Shown: piece after piece, positions 36,996 through 46,799 of the stretch | Numbering within the stretch: position 1 is the stretch's first letter | How the letters are laid out: each line of letters begins with the position of its first letter | Source of the DNA: Chitinophaga polysaccharea | Lineage (GTDB): Bacteria; Bacteroidota; Bacteroidia; Chitinophagales; Chitinophagaceae | Assembly: GCF_902150045.1 (NCBI RefSeq) | Contig: NZ_CABFVU010000001.1 | Coordinates: 744,001-808,000, forward strand | DNA: 64,000 nt | Reading direction: 5' to 3' | Position numbers and translations under genes: made by a program | Notes under the pieces: model-generated | Told to the model about the DNA's origin: nothing | What the model saw: the letters and a program-made list of their open reading frames with translations, nothing else | Database searches by the model: none

Positions 36996-38000
36996 CTAAA
37001 ATGCTTCTTCCCCGCTATATGCCATCACAATTTCAAAAACCAGGGCAGCTGCCAGTTTCGCGGTACGGTTGTCTATATCCAGTGAAGGGTTTAACTCTGC
37101 AATATCAGCCCCTGCCACTTTCCCACTCTGCAATATTTTACGGAAACACTGGAGGAACAAGCCTCCCGGCATGATGCCATTATAAGCGGTAGCGCTTACT
37201 CCTGGTGCAAAGGGCGCTGCAAATACATCGAGGCAGGTAGTTAAGTATACTTTATCTACCTGGCTGAGAAAATGCTGTATGGCGGCAAACAGCGTGTCTT
37301 TATCCTGTAAATGAAAAGCATCGGCGCTCACATAGGTGGCATCTTCCTCTCCGGCGGTATTGAACAGCTGACGGGTATTGCCATTCTTTTGTATGCCCAG
37401 TGCCAGGTAATGAAAGGGAGTACCGTCCTGTTTGGCATCCTGTGCCAGTTGCCAGAAGCCGGTGCCTGAGCTGGCGCCTTCCGGTCCGGGTATACGGATA
37501 TCAAAATGCGCATCAAAATTAATAAAGCCTGTTTGTTGTTTGCCGGCATACCGGCGGATACCACGGGCATGCCCATACGTAATTTCATGGCCACCGCCCA
37601 GCAGCAGTGGCAGGTATCCTGCAGTGAGAATGGCATATACCGCTTCACTGAGCACCAGCTGTGCATTTTCCAGTTCGCCGTTGATACACAGGATATCGCC
37701 GGCATCCAGTAACACCGTTTGTGCGTTAAAGTGAACCGGGAAATTGGCAATGGCCTTACGCAAAGCAGCAGGCCCTTCTGCAGCGCCCGTGCGACCTTTG
37801 TTGCGGCGTACGCCTTCATCGCAGGCAAAGCCAAGGAACACAATGCCCTTCTGCCCCTGCTTCAGTACCGGCAGCGGCGCCTGTAGCAGGTCCGTTATGG
37901 TAATCACCTGGTGCCAGCGCAGCAGGTCGGGTTCCGTACCATCAGTACGTCCGCTCCATGATGCAACAGTGGAGGGCAGGTAGTTTTCTTTTGTTATCAT
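36996..38000 (-). CDS. hutG: Formimidoylglutamase
   Basis: A 334-residue arginase-fold enzyme that hydrolyses N-formimidoyl-L-glutamate to glutamate and formamide, the last step of histidine degradation. Manganese-site motifs seen are GGGHEITYGH and NFDAHFDIR. The third site reads TTCLDVFAAPFAPGVSA, where many homologues have two aspartates (D-x-D), so a Cys replaces one ligand. ATG 38000 forms an ATGA overlap with the hutI stop, a typical coupled start. A longer frame begins seven codons upstream. It is the last gene of the hut operon. Confidence 0.9.
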   Translation of the reverse strand: MITKENYLPSTVASWSGRTDGTEPDLLRWHQVITITDLLQAPLPVLKQGQKGIVFLGFACDEGVRRNKGRTGAAEGPAALRKAIANFPVHFNAQTVLLDAGDILCINGELENAQLVLSEAVYAILTAGYLPLLLGGGHEITYGHARGIRRYAGKQQTGFINFDAHFDIRIPGPEGASSGTGFWQLAQDAKQDGTPFHYLALGIQKNGNTRQLFNTAGEEDATYVSADAFHLQDKDTLFAAIQHFLSQVDKVYLTTCLDVFAAPFAPGVSATAYNGIMPGGLFLQCFRKILQSGKVAGADIAELNPSLDIDNRTAKLAAALVFEIVMAYSGEEAF

Positions 38001-39223
38001 ACTGCAATTCCTTTCTTCCAAACCAGGGTTGGCTTCATTTTACCCTGGTAATAAAGTATATCACGGTAATCGGCGGTGGGATATGCCTGCATGTCTGCAG
38101 CATAACCTGCCAGCAGCTGGCCTGCATCTTTCAGTTGCAATGCGGGCGCTGCTCTCACGGTCATTGCGGCCAGCACTTCTGCGGTCGACAATTTCTCTGC
38201 AGCGCTCATTACTGCTGCCTGTACCAGCAAGTCGCCCATAGGCGCCGATCCCGGGTTCCAGTCGCTCGCAATGGCCACGCATGCGCCCGCATTCAACAAT
38301 TTGCGTGCCGGTGCATACCCCATTCCAAGCCCCAGAGAAGCACCTGGCAAAACTACTGCAACCGTACCAGAATTTGCAAGCAGGGCAATTTCTTTTTCAG
38401 TGCTGGCTTCCAGGTGATCGGCAGATAATGCGCCGGTATTTACGGCTACTTCAGCACCGCCGGCGCTGAACTGATCTGCATGCACGGTAGCCGCAAACCT
38501 CTGCTGCATGGCCTGTTGCAGGAAGCCGGTGGCGGCCTTTGCAGAAAATGCAGTTTCTTCAATGAAAATATCCACCCGGTTGCTCAACTGCTCCTGTTGT
38601 ATCACCGGCAGTAATTCCGCTAAGATCCATTGCAGGTAAGCGTCTTCACTGCCTTCATAATCACGGGGTTTCATATGCGCTGCCAGGCAGGTAGGCACCA
38701 GGGTGGCAGGTGTGTACAATCCCGCCTGTTGTATAGCGCGCAGCATCTTTAATTCATCTTCCAGGTTCAGGCCGTAACCACTCTTTACTTCAATAGTGGT
38801 TACTCCTTCTGCCAGGTGGCGGTTGGCACGGGCTACTGTATTTTCCGCCAGGGTAACAGCATCGGCTATACGCGTTTTGGTAACAGAGTCCCATATACCA
38901 CCGCCTGCCCGGGCTATTTCCAGGTAACTTTTACCGGCGATACGCATAGCATAATCGCGGTTGCGGGTACCATCGTAACAAATGTGCGTATGACAATCAA
39001 TAAATCCCGGCAATAAAACCAGTGGTGTATCCTGGAAAGCGATCTCGCAATCCGGGTATTTCTGCAACAGGGATTTGTAATCCGCTATAGCCACTATCTC
39101 ACCGTTTTTCACCACTACCCCGCCTTTTTCTATCACGGTTAACTGCTCATCGTGCAGGGTGCCTTTAGGCGACAGCCCGGTCATTGGGAGTATCTGGGCA
39201 AAAGGTCCGATTAATGTTTTCAT
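37997..39223 (-). CDS. hutI: Imidazolonepropionase
   Basis: A 408-residue amidohydrolase that opens 4-imidazolone-5-propionate to N-formimidoyl-L-glutamate. The metal motif HTH in PGFIDCHTHICYDGTRNRDY, then FAATVHADQFSAGG and ASDWNPGSAP, match the family, and GGIWDSVTKTR carries substrate-binding residues. ATG 39223 is chosen over a TTG two codons upstream. It is separated from hutU by a 200-bp gap filled with a long palindrome, and coupled to hutG by a 4-nt overlap. Confidence 0.96.
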   Translation of the reverse strand: MKTLIGPFAQILPMTGLSPKGTLHDEQLTVIEKGGVVVKNGEIVAIADYKSLLQKYPDCEIAFQDTPLVLLPGFIDCHTHICYDGTRNRDYAMRIAGKSYLEIARAGGGIWDSVTKTRIADAVTLAENTVARANRHLAEGVTTIEVKSGYGLNLEDELKMLRAIQQAGLYTPATLVPTCLAAHMKPRDYEGSEDAYLQWILAELLPVIQQEQLSNRVDIFIEETAFSAKAATGFLQQAMQQRFAATVHADQFSAGGAEVAVNTGALSADHLEASTEKEIALLANSGTVAVVLPGASLGLGMGYAPARKLLNAGACVAIASDWNPGSAPMGDLLVQAAVMSAAEKLSTAEVLAAMTVRAAPALQLKDAGQLLAGYAADMQAYPTADYRDILYYQGKMKPTLVWKKGIAV

Positions 39224-39246
39224 GGGCAATTGATTAAAAGCTGTAT

Positions 39247-39417
39247 GCGAAGGTTGTCTGACCCAGGATTATGATGATTACGCTGATTACACTGATTTTG
39301 TATTTAATTAAGGGAGATAAAAGCGAATTTAGCCGCTCTATTTCCCTTAAATTTTGTTCAAATTCCCAAAATAAAAATCGTCATAATCATCATAATCCTG
39401 GGTCAGACAACCTTCGC
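39247..39417. repeat. Long palindromic element inside the hut operon
   Basis: Perfect 34-bp inverted arms (39247-39280 and 39384-39417) begin GCGAAGGTTGTCTGACCC. A central stem, AAGGGAGATA...TATTTCCCTT, lies near 39310-39348, and the sequence between can pair imperfectly, so the 171 bp form one long hairpin. The element ends ten bases from the hutU stop. It contains GATTACGCTGATTACACTGA and TTAATTAAGGGAGATA, similar to the element at 63122-63320. Confidence 0.85.
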
Positions 39418-39427
39418 GTAATCTTTG

Positions 39428-41098
39428 TTAAATGATGATATTAAATTTTTCTCCCCATTCCTGTGCCTTTTCATAACCGGCATCAGCATGACGGAAAATG
39501 CCCAATGCAGGATCATTGAAAAGCACGCGGCGTAAACATTCTGCTGCGCGGTCTGTGCCGTCTGCCAGTACTACCATTCCCGCATGCTGGGAATAGCCCA
39601 TGCCTACGCCGCCGCCATGATGGAAGGATACCCAGGTAGCGCCGCCGCCGGTATTGGCCATGAGGTTCAGCAGGGTCCAGTCGCTCACAGCATCGGAGCC
39701 ATCTTTCATGGATTCCGTTTCACGGTTGGGAGACGCCACGGAGCCACAGTCGAGGTGATCACGGCCAATCACGATCGGCGCTTTCACTTTCCCTGTTCTC
39801 ACCAGTTCATTAAAAATAAGACCGGCTTTCTCACGCTCTCCCAATCCCAGCCAGCAGATACGTGCGGGCAATCCCTGGAAAGCCACTTTTTCCTGTGCCT
39901 GTTTCAGCCAGTTGATCAGGTGGGTATTTTCCGGGAAAGCCTCCATCAGCGCGCGATCTGTGGTGTAAATATCTTCGGGGTCGCCGGAAAGGGCTACCCA
40001 GCGGAAGGGGCCTTTTCCTTCACAGAACAACGGGCGTATATATGCCGGCGTAAAACCGGGGAAGTTGAAAGCATTGGGCTCCCCACCTTCGCGTGCAAAT
40101 TCACGGAGGTTATTGCCATAGTCGAAAGTAACGGCGCCTTTCTGCTGCAGCTGCAACATAAAGCCTACATGGCGGGCCATGCTTTTCAGCGATAGCTCCC
40201 TGTATTTTGCAGCCTCGCCCTTACGCAGCTCCAGTGCGGCTTCCAGGGTGAGGCCGTTGGGGATATACCCGTTCAGCGGGTCATGCGCAGAGGTTTGATC
40301 TGTGAGGATGTCTGGTATGATATTATCTTTCAGCATTCGTTCCAGCATATCGCCTGCATCGCTTACCAGGCCGATAGACAAGGCTTCACCTTTAGCCTGG
40401 GCTTCTTTCGCCCATTGAATGGCTTCTTCGTAGGAGTAAGTCATCCGGTCGATATAGCGGGTGTCCAGTCTTTTCTGAATGCGTGCAGGATCAATATCAG
40501 CGCCAATGAACACCGCACCGGCCATAGTAGCGGCCAGTGGCTGTGCACCGCCCATACCGCCAATACCGGCGGTTACCAGCAGTTTTCCTGAAAGGTTACC
40601 ATTGAAATGCTGGCGGCCGCATTCCATAAAGGTTTCATAGGTTCCCTGCAGGATACCCTGCGTACCGATATAGATCCAGCTGCCGGCAGTCATCTGGCCA
40701 TACATCATCAGTCCTTTGGAGCGCAGTTCGTTGAAATGCTCCCAGGTAGCCCATTTGGGCACCAGGTTGCTGTTGGCCAGCATTACCCGTGGCGCCTGGG
40801 GATGCGTGCGCACAATACCTACGGGTTTACCGGATTGCACCAGCAGGGAATGTTCATCGTCAAGTGTTAATAATATATCGATGATCTTTTGCAAAGATTC
40901 CCGGTTTCGCGCTGCCTGGCCAATACCGCCATACACCACCAGCTCGTCCGGGTTTTCGGCTACTTCTGCATCGAGGTTGTTGAGCAACATGCGCAGGGGC
41001 GCTTCGGTTTGCCATGATCTGGCGTGCAGCTGTGTACCACGCGGCGCTTTATAATGCGGGTGAGCTGCATATGTTTTAATAAAGTCCAAACTGGTCAT
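39428..41098 (-). CDS. hutU: Urocanate hydratase
   Basis: A 556-residue NAD+-dependent enzyme that adds water to urocanate to give 4-imidazolone-5-propionate. Conserved blocks are [22 protein letters not shown] near the N-terminus, [23 protein letters not shown], the [18 protein letters not shown] segment and [20 protein letters not shown] with the active-site cysteine. Its start overlaps the end of hutH by 23 nt, which implies translational coupling. Confidence 0.98.
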   Translation of the reverse strand: MTSLDFIKTYAAHPHYKAPRGTQLHARSWQTEAPLRMLLNNLDAEVAENPDELVVYGGIGQAARNRESLQKIIDILLTLDDEHSLLVQSGKPVGIVRTHPQAPRVMLANSNLVPKWATWEHFNELRSKGLMMYGQMTAGSWIYIGTQGILQGTYETFMECGRQHFNGNLSGKLLVTAGIGGMGGAQPLAATMAGAVFIGADIDPARIQKRLDTRYIDRMTYSYEEAIQWAKEAQAKGEALSIGLVSDAGDMLERMLKDNIIPDILTDQTSAHDPLNGYIPNGLTLEAALELRKGEAAKYRELSLKSMARHVGFMLQLQQKGAVTFDYGNNLREFAREGGEPNAFNFPGFTPAYIRPLFCEGKGPFRWVALSGDPEDIYTTDRALMEAFPENTHLINWLKQAQEKVAFQGLPARICWLGLGEREKAGLIFNELVRTGKVKAPIVIGRDHLDCGSVASPNRETESMKDGSDAVSDWTLLNLMANTGGGATWVSFHHGGGVGMGYSQHAGMVVLADGTDRAAECLRRVLFNDPALGIFRHADAGYEKAQEWGEKFNIII

Positions 41099-42644
41099 TA
41101 TATAGTCCGTTTAAGTTAAGTTGATGGTTAGCCGCTGCTTCGTTGGCCACGCGTACGAGCGACTGGTCAGTAATAATATGATGCAAAGCGGCAATGTCGT
41201 TGGAGAAGATGCGGTCCTTATCTGCAAAGGTCACGTGCCTGCGGGTGTATTGATGCACAGCTTCCAGCACCGGGCCTGATTTCAGCGGCCGGCGGAAATC
41301 CACCGCCTGTGCGGCATACAGCAGCTCAATAGCAAGGATGTATTCCAGGTTGCTGATCACCTGGTTTAATTTACGCCCGCTGATGGAGCCCATGGATACA
41401 TGGTCTTCCTGCCCCAGCGAGGTAGGCACACTGTCTGCGCTGGCAGGAAAACATAAGGTTTTATTCTCCGTTACCAATGCAGCGGTGGTATATTGTGGTA
41501 TCATGAAACCGGAGTTGAGGCCGGCGTCCTGTATCAGTAATTTCGGCAGCCCGTATCTTCCTTCAATCATCATATAACAACGCCTGTCGGAAATGTTGCC
41601 CAGCTCCGCAGCGGCCACTGTAGCGTAATCCAGCGGCAATGCCATGGGCTGCCCGTGGAAGTTGCCGCCACTGATCGTGTCTTCCGCGCTGAAGATGATC
41701 GGGTTATCCGTAACGGCATTCAGCTCTATAGTGGTAAGTTCCCGCAGGTGCTGCCATGCAGTACGCGATGCACCATGTACCTGTGGCATGCAGCGCAGGG
41801 AATAAGGGTCCTGCACACGGCCGCAGTCTACATGCGACGACATGATCTCCGAATTATCCAGCAGCGTTTTCAAACGGTGCGCCACCAGCTGGTTGCCCGG
41901 ATAGGGCCGGATCACATGCAGGCGGGGATCAAAAGGTTTGGCAGTGCCCATCAGTCCTTCCAGAGATAAAGCCCCGATGATATCTGCGGCTTCCAGCGCA
42001 TTATACAGCCGTTGCACGGCTTTCACTGCAAACGACAGGATGAACTGTGTGCCGTTGATAAGCGCCAGGCCTTCTTTAGGGCCCAGTACTACCGGCTGTA
42101 TGCCTTCCTGCTGCATCATGGAAGCGGTATCTGTTTTCCGGCCACGGTACATCACATGCCCCAGCCCTATCAGTGGCAGGAAGAGATGCGACAACGGGGC
42201 AAGGTCGCCCGAAGCGCCTACAGAGCCTTTTTCAGGGACCAGCGGTGTGATGCCATGCTCAATATGCCAGATGATCCTTTCAAGGGTAGATAATGCTACG
42301 CCTGAGTAACCCTGGGCCAGCGCCTGCACTTTAGTGATGAGCATGATGCGGGCAATCTCTTCCGGGATATTTTCTCCTACGCCTACGCTATGGCTTTGCA
42401 GGATATTGTATTGCAGCGCACGGGTATCCTCCTCGGAGATCTTGGTATCGCATAGCGGGCCGAAACCGGTGTTAATGCCATATACCGTGGTATGCTGCGC
42501 CACGATGGTTTGTACATAGCCGAAGCTGGTTTGTACACGTGTAATTACTTCCGGTACCAGTATGCCTTTCATCCTGCCGGCGGCAATATCAATGGCGCTG
42601 GCAACAGTGAGCTGGTCGATACCGTACTTAAAAATATCACTCAT
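41076..42644 (-). CDS. hutH: Histidine ammonia-lyase
   Basis: A 522-residue enzyme that deaminates L-histidine to urocanate. The Ala144-Ser145-Gly146 triad in [15 protein letters not shown] cyclises to the MIO cofactor. [25 protein letters not shown] and the [15 protein letters not shown] block are also standard. I take ATG 42644 (MSDIFKYG) as start; a longer frame to 42737 adds 31 residues not expected in the family and overlaps the MarR gene. It is the first catabolic gene, 28 nt after the MarR gene. Confidence 0.97.
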   Translation of the reverse strand: MSDIFKYGIDQLTVASAIDIAAGRMKGILVPEVITRVQTSFGYVQTIVAQHTTVYGINTGFGPLCDTKISEEDTRALQYNILQSHSVGVGENIPEEIARIMLITKVQALAQGYSGVALSTLERIIWHIEHGITPLVPEKGSVGASGDLAPLSHLFLPLIGLGHVMYRGRKTDTASMMQQEGIQPVVLGPKEGLALINGTQFILSFAVKAVQRLYNALEAADIIGALSLEGLMGTAKPFDPRLHVIRPYPGNQLVAHRLKTLLDNSEIMSSHVDCGRVQDPYSLRCMPQVHGASRTAWQHLRELTTIELNAVTDNPIIFSAEDTISGGNFHGQPMALPLDYATVAAAELGNISDRRCYMMIEGRYGLPKLLIQDAGLNSGFMIPQYTTAALVTENKTLCFPASADSVPTSLGQEDHVSMGSISGRKLNQVISNLEYILAIELLYAAQAVDFRRPLKSGPVLEAVHQYTRRHVTFADKDRIFSNDIAALHHIITDQSLVRVANEAAANHQLNLNGLYNDQFGLY

Positions 42645-42672
42645 GTCGTTCGATTTTCTGGTGTATGATATA

Positions 42673-43152
42673 TTATAGTTGTTGCCTGATCCTGTCTGAT
42701 AAAGGTTTTTGCTGCACCGATTGTTCGATCTGCGCAATAGCGGTGAGTATCTGCTGGCTTTGTTTATTCTCTGTTACCAGTGTTTCCATAGCCGTGGTAA
42801 TGGCTTCCCATACAGGCTGTATCTGCTGCAGCAGTTCCTCTCCTTTTTTGGAGAAGGCCACCAGCTGCCGGCGCCCGTCTTCCTTACAGGGCGTTGTTTT
42901 GAGGAGCCCTTTCTTTTTCAGGTTGGTCACCATCTGGCTTACGGCGGAGTGGGATATTTCCAGTTGTTCGGCGATATCTATCATGGGAACCGGCTGTTGT
43001 TTTGATAAGAGGTAGAACACGGGGAACCAGCTGGCGTCGAAGGGAATGCCTGCCTGTTCGTATACTTTGTTCACTTCCATAAGAAAGTATTCGCTCAGCC
43101 TGCGCAGGCGGCTGCCAAAAACGAGGTAGCCCAGTGAGGGATAGAATGACAT
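42673..43152 (-). CDS. MarR family regulator of the hut operon (inferred)
   Basis: A 159-residue MarR-type winged-helix protein. The DNA-binding segment VPMIDIAEQLEISHSAVSQMVTNLKKKGLLKTTPCKEDGRRQLVAFSKKG is clear, with helical dimerisation segments on both sides. It precedes hutH by 28 nt on the same strand, and a palindrome lies 20 nt upstream of its own start. The simplest reading is an autoregulated repressor of histidine degradation responding to urocanate or histidine. This differs from the GntR-type HutC of Proteobacteria and the HutP of Bacillus. Confidence 0.9.
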   Translation of the reverse strand: MSFYPSLGYLVFGSRLRRLSEYFLMEVNKVYEQAGIPFDASWFPVFYLLSKQQPVPMIDIAEQLEISHSAVSQMVTNLKKKGLLKTTPCKEDGRRQLVAFSKKGEELLQQIQPVWEAITTAMETLVTENKQSQQILTAIAQIEQSVQQKPLSDRIRQQL

Positions 43153-43171
43153 ATAAAAGGTTGACGTTAAA

Positions 43172-43193
43172 ATTATATAAGCACTTATACAAT
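43172..43193. promoter_or_regulatory. Candidate MarR operator ahead of the hut operon
   Basis: Two 10-bp arms, ATTATATAAG and CTTATACAAT, are separated by CA and match at nine of ten positions. The site overlaps a weak -7-like TAATTTTA on the minus strand and lies 20-40 nt upstream of the MarR start. Its size and symmetry suit a MarR dimer. Confidence 0.55.
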
Positions 43194-43282
43194 ATTACGA
43201 AAGAAATACGAATAATAGCGTTGCCTGGCAGGAATTGTTGTTCACTGCTATCTGCCCGCAACGGCGCTATTCGTACTACCTG

Positions 43283-43687
43283 TTATTTTTTTACCGCCTG
43301 TTTCTTTTTGGTATCAAACCAGAGGGGGGAATTGTCTGTTACATCACCATTGTAGTTGATAAAGAGCTCCTCTCCTTTCTTGATTTCACGACGGGTGATG
43401 ATACTCATGGTTTCTTCCTTGAAATCCATCTCATACTCACAGTTGGGGTCGTAGTCGTGATTATAGATAGAGCAAAAGCCAAGTGCCACGCAGGAACGGG
43501 TTTCTTTTGCACCCCAGAGGAAAATATAATTATGGAGTCTTGTTTTATCCACAATCTCGGTATCGTCGTAAGTAAGAACGAGCACAGGTGAAGTCTCTAT
43601 CCTTGTTCCGGCAGGGATCCTTTCTTTGGTATAAACACCCCGGCCCTTTCCTTTCGACTTATCAATGTACAAATACGGCTTTATCAT
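43283..43687 (-). CDS. SET domain-containing protein
   Basis: A 134-residue protein consisting almost only of a SET methyltransferase fold: KGKGRGVYTKERIPAGTRIE, then CSIYNHDYDPNCEYEMDF with the NH motif of the AdoMet pocket, and KKGEELFINYN. Bacterial SET proteins of this size act on unidentified protein or small-molecule substrates. It ends 131 bp upstream of the MarR gene on the same strand, but the intervening operator suggests separate transcription. Confidence 0.9.
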   Translation of the reverse strand: MIKPYLYIDKSKGKGRGVYTKERIPAGTRIETSPVLVLTYDDTEIVDKTRLHNYIFLWGAKETRSCVALGFCSIYNHDYDPNCEYEMDFKEETMSIITRREIKKGEELFINYNGDVTDNSPLWFDTKKKQAVKK

Positions 43688-43814
43688 AGCGCAATTTCAA
43701 AAATAAAAGAAGACGTAAAGTAAAGTTAAAGCAGGAAGTTATCAAAATCATGTTTAAAAAATTTAGGTTTGCCGCCCGGAAAATATTTTTTTTGCCTTTC
43801 ATTAACCTGTATAT

Positions 43815-44693
43815 ATGATCAATTATAACCCGAAAGAATGGTTTACGTTCATTTTCCGTCTCCATAAAGCAGATACGGTAAGGAAGCTGTTCCCTATGTT
43901 TATTGCCCTTTCTGTTTATTCTGCCATCATTGCCTGGCTGGAGCTGGAGGTATGGAAGCTGTCTGAAAAGAGCGAGTTAAAGAATATAACGCTGATGTAT
44001 GGCCTGCTGGGCTTCGTGATCTCCCTGTTACTGGTATTCCGCACCAACACGGCGTACGACCGCTGGTGGGAGGGCCGCCGCCTATGGGGCTCCCTGGTGA
44101 ACAGCAGCCGCAACCTGGCCATTAAGATCCAGGCCATGCTGCCGGCAGAAAACAAAGCCGACAGGGAATTCTTTAAGGTAATGATCCCGAATTTTGCCTA
44201 CAGCCTGAAAAACCATTTGCGTAAAACTTATATCCATGAGGAGATGGAGGCCATCCCCGGGCAGGAACCCCTGCATACCGATATCAGCAAACATGTGCCT
44301 AACCAGTTGTCGCAGCTCATTGTTTCCAAAACAATGGACCTGTACCGCAACGGGCAGCTGACCGGCGATCAGCTCATCCTGCTGAACACCGAGCTGCAGT
44401 CCTTTGCCGATGTATGCGGCGCCTGCGAACGGATCAGGAACACCCCCATCCCGTTCTCCTACAGTGTGTTTATCAAGAAATTTATCTTCTTCTATGTAAT
44501 GTCCATGCCCTTTGGATATGTATTCAGCCTGGGTTATCTGATTATACCCATGATTGTGTTCGTATTCTTTGTGCTGGCAAGCCTGGAGCTCATTGCAGAA
44601 GAAATTGAAGACCCCTTCGGCAAAGATGCCAACGATTTGCCGCTGGATAACATTTGCAGCAACATCCGCCTGCATGTATCAGAATTATTATAA
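43815..44693 (+). CDS. Bestrophin family ion channel
   Basis: A 292-residue inner-membrane protein of the bacterial bestrophin (UPF0187) family. Predicted membrane helices occur near residues 25-42, 60-75, 215-235 and 240-262. The signature RTNTAYDRWWEGRRLWGSLVNSSRNLA follows the second helix, and the end, ASLELIAEEIEDPFGKDANDLPLD, is the conserved C-terminal motif. Bacterial members form pentameric channels conducting sodium or anions. It is followed by mgtE on the same strand at 58 nt. Confidence 0.93.
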   Translation: MINYNPKEWFTFIFRLHKADTVRKLFPMFIALSVYSAIIAWLELEVWKLSEKSELKNITLMYGLLGFVISLLLVFRTNTAYDRWWEGRRLWGSLVNSSRNLAIKIQAMLPAENKADREFFKVMIPNFAYSLKNHLRKTYIHEEMEAIPGQEPLHTDISKHVPNQLSQLIVSKTMDLYRNGQLTGDQLILLNTELQSFADVCGACERIRNTPIPFSYSVFIKKFIFFYVMSMPFGYVFSLGYLIIPMIVFVFFVLASLELIAEEIEDPFGKDANDLPLDNICSNIRLHVSELL

Positions 44694-44751
44694 GGGCTGC
44701 CCGGCAGCGTGCCTATTTTAACTTAATTTCGCAGATAGAGGCAAATTGTAC

Positions 44752-46128
44752 ATGGAAAATGAAGCTTTACTGGAGAAATTCCAGACACTGACAAATGAGA
44801 AAAGTTACCGCGAATTGTCAGTTTACCTGGATGACCAGCTGATTACGGATATAGCCGAATTGATTCACGAGGTCCCTGAAGATGCCGGAACAATCATCAA
44901 TCACCTGTCGATCGGAAGAGCGGCGGCGGCTTTCCGTATCCTGGACTTTCCTCTGCAGGAAGATGTAATACGCGCTTTATCGCCCGCGAAAATAGCAGAG
45001 CTCATGAACGAGCTCCCTGCGGATGACCGTACCGCCTTCCTGGAAGAGCTTCCCAGCGAAGCGGTAAAAGAACTCATCAAACTGCTGGACCCCGAAGAGC
45101 GCCGGATCACCCTTTCCCTCCTGGGTTACAAGGAGAACAGTGTGGGCCGTATCATGACGCCCGACTATATTGCCGTGAGGGAAGAATGGAGCGTAAAGGA
45201 AGTGCTGGATTATATCCGGGAACATGGCAAAGACAGTGAAACCATCGACGTAATTTATGTAATTGATGAAAAAGGACAGCTGCTGGATGATTTCCGGATA
45301 CGCGAGTTCCTGCTGGTATCGCCGGATACGGTGGTACATACCCTGATGGACGACCGCTTTGTATCGCTCCATGCCAACGATGACCAGGAAGAGGCCATAC
45401 AGGTATTCCGGATGGAAAACAGGGTAGCCTTGCCCGTGGTAGACGACCAGGGCGTGCTGCTCGGCATTGTGACCATCGACGATATGTTGTGGATTGCCAA
45501 TGAAGAGCACACAGAAGATATCCAGAAGATTGGTGGTACCGAAGCCCTGGATGAGCCATACCTTGATATGCCCCTGCTGCGCCTCGTGAAAAAACGGGTA
45601 GGCTGGTTGGTAGTATTGTTTATCGGTGAAATGCTCACGGCTACCGCCATGGGATTTTTTGAAGATGAAATTGCAAAAGCCGTAGTACTGGCGCTGTTTG
45701 TGCCGCTTATCATTTCCAGCGGCGGTAACAGCGGCTCACAGGCATCTACCCTGATCATCCAGGCCATGGCCCTGGGTGAGATCGGCATAGGCGACTGGTG
45801 GCGGGTAATGCGCAGGGAAATCATTTCCGGCCTGCTGCTTGGCGGCGTGCTGGGCGCCATCGGCTTCCTGCGCATCCTGCTCTGGAACTCCCTGTTCCAT
45901 ACTTATGGCGATCATACCGTACTGATTGGGGCCACAGTAGGCATTTCCCTGGTAGGCGTTGTACTATGGGGAACGCTGTCCGGCTCTATGCTGCCCTTGC
46001 TGCTAAAGAGATGCGGCGCGGACCCGGCCACGTCTTCTGCCCCGTTTGTAGCTACCCTGGTGGATGTAACAGGGCTGCTCATTTACTTCACCGTGGCCTA
46101 TACGCTTATGAAAGGCATATTGCTGTAA
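44752..46128 (+). CDS. mgtE: Magnesium transporter MgtE
   Basis: A 458-residue Mg2+ channel. The cytosolic N domain (helical, with ELPADDRTAFLEELPSEAVKELIKLLDPEER) is followed by two CBS domains (about residues 130-250; MTPDYIAVREEWSVKEVLDYI, VVDDQGVLLGIVTIDDML). Five membrane helices follow, with the conserved SSGGNSGSQASTLIIQAMALGE. Mg2+ binding in the N and CBS domains closes the pore. ATG 44752 is preferred to the TTG two codons earlier. A hairpin overlaps the end region. Confidence 0.97.
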   Translation: MENEALLEKFQTLTNEKSYRELSVYLDDQLITDIAELIHEVPEDAGTIINHLSIGRAAAAFRILDFPLQEDVIRALSPAKIAELMNELPADDRTAFLEELPSEAVKELIKLLDPEERRITLSLLGYKENSVGRIMTPDYIAVREEWSVKEVLDYIREHGKDSETIDVIYVIDEKGQLLDDFRIREFLLVSPDTVVHTLMDDRFVSLHANDDQEEAIQVFRMENRVALPVVDDQGVLLGIVTIDDMLWIANEEHTEDIQKIGGTEALDEPYLDMPLLRLVKKRVGWLVVLFIGEMLTATAMGFFEDEIAKAVVLALFVPLIISSGGNSGSQASTLIIQAMALGEIGIGDWWRVMRREIISGLLLGGVLGAIGFLRILLWNSLFHTYGDHTVLIGATVGISLVGVVLWGTLSGSMLPLLLKRCGADPATSSAPFVATLVDVTGLLIYFTVAYTLMKGILL

Positions 46129-46138
46129 CGCGCCACTA

Positions 46139-46166
46139 TAGCGGGGGAAAAGCTTTTCCTCCGCTA
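46139..46166. terminator. Bidirectional terminator between mgtE and the histidine phosphatase gene
   Basis: TAGCGGGGGAAAAG and CTTTTCCTCCGCTA form a 14-bp palindromic stem with one mismatch. Its right end includes the stop codon of the minus-strand gene. Confidence 0.65.
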
Positions 46167-46697
46167 GTAACATATTTCTTTAAGCTCCGTACCCTCCCTT
46201 GTTTTCCGCACTATAAACAACCTGTCGTATTCGTTCTCTCCTATAATATCCATATGGGGATTGGCTTTCAGGCTGCGAAGGATAGGTACTACCGTGTTGG
46301 AATGCCCTATCACAAGGAGACGCTTGCCCCAGTCGCCATGCCGGGTAACCTGGTAAATAAAAGACTCTCCGCTGGTATCCGCTGCATAGAAACAGGTATC
46401 AAGATGTAAACGGATCCGCATACTATCGGCCGTGGCAACGGTTCGTTTGTAAGGTGTGAAGTAAATTTTATTGAGCCCTGAATCTTTCAGCAGCCGGTAT
46501 AAAGCGCCTGCCCTTTCCTGGCCGGCTACCGTTAATGTAGAATCCGGGCCGGGGTTTCTTTCTGCATGCCTGATCACATAAAAAGTACCGGTTAAAAAAG
46601 TGGTATCCTCAGACACGGACACGGGTTGGCGCACGGGCCGTTTGGGCTTGCAGGCGACAAAAGAAAGGAAGGAAAGCAATAGTGGCAATATACGCAT
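46164..46697 (-). CDS. Histidine phosphatase family lipoprotein
   Basis: A 177-residue protein with a lipoprotein signal (MRILPLLLSFLSFVAC, lipid cysteine at residue 16). The phosphoglycerate-mutase-like fold follows, with the phosphohistidine motif VIRHAERN and the second catalytic histidine in LVIGHSNTV. It probably acts as a phosphatase in the periplasm or at an outer membrane leaflet; the substrate is unknown. It is convergent with mgtE and divergent from the S9 peptidase gene. Confidence 0.9.
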   Translation of the reverse strand: MRILPLLLSFLSFVACKPKRPVRQPVSVSEDTTFLTGTFYVIRHAERNPGPDSTLTVAGQERAGALYRLLKDSGLNKIYFTPYKRTVATADSMRIRLHLDTCFYAADTSGESFIYQVTRHGDWGKRLLVIGHSNTVVPILRSLKANPHMDIIGENEYDRLFIVRKTREGTELKEICY

Positions 46698-46799
46698 AGA
46701 ACGGATTTAAGGCAGATGACCGCGTTACGTCCATCCAAAACTTACGGCAATTTATGATTAAACCGTTACATTTATTCCCCAACAAAATAATGAACCGCT

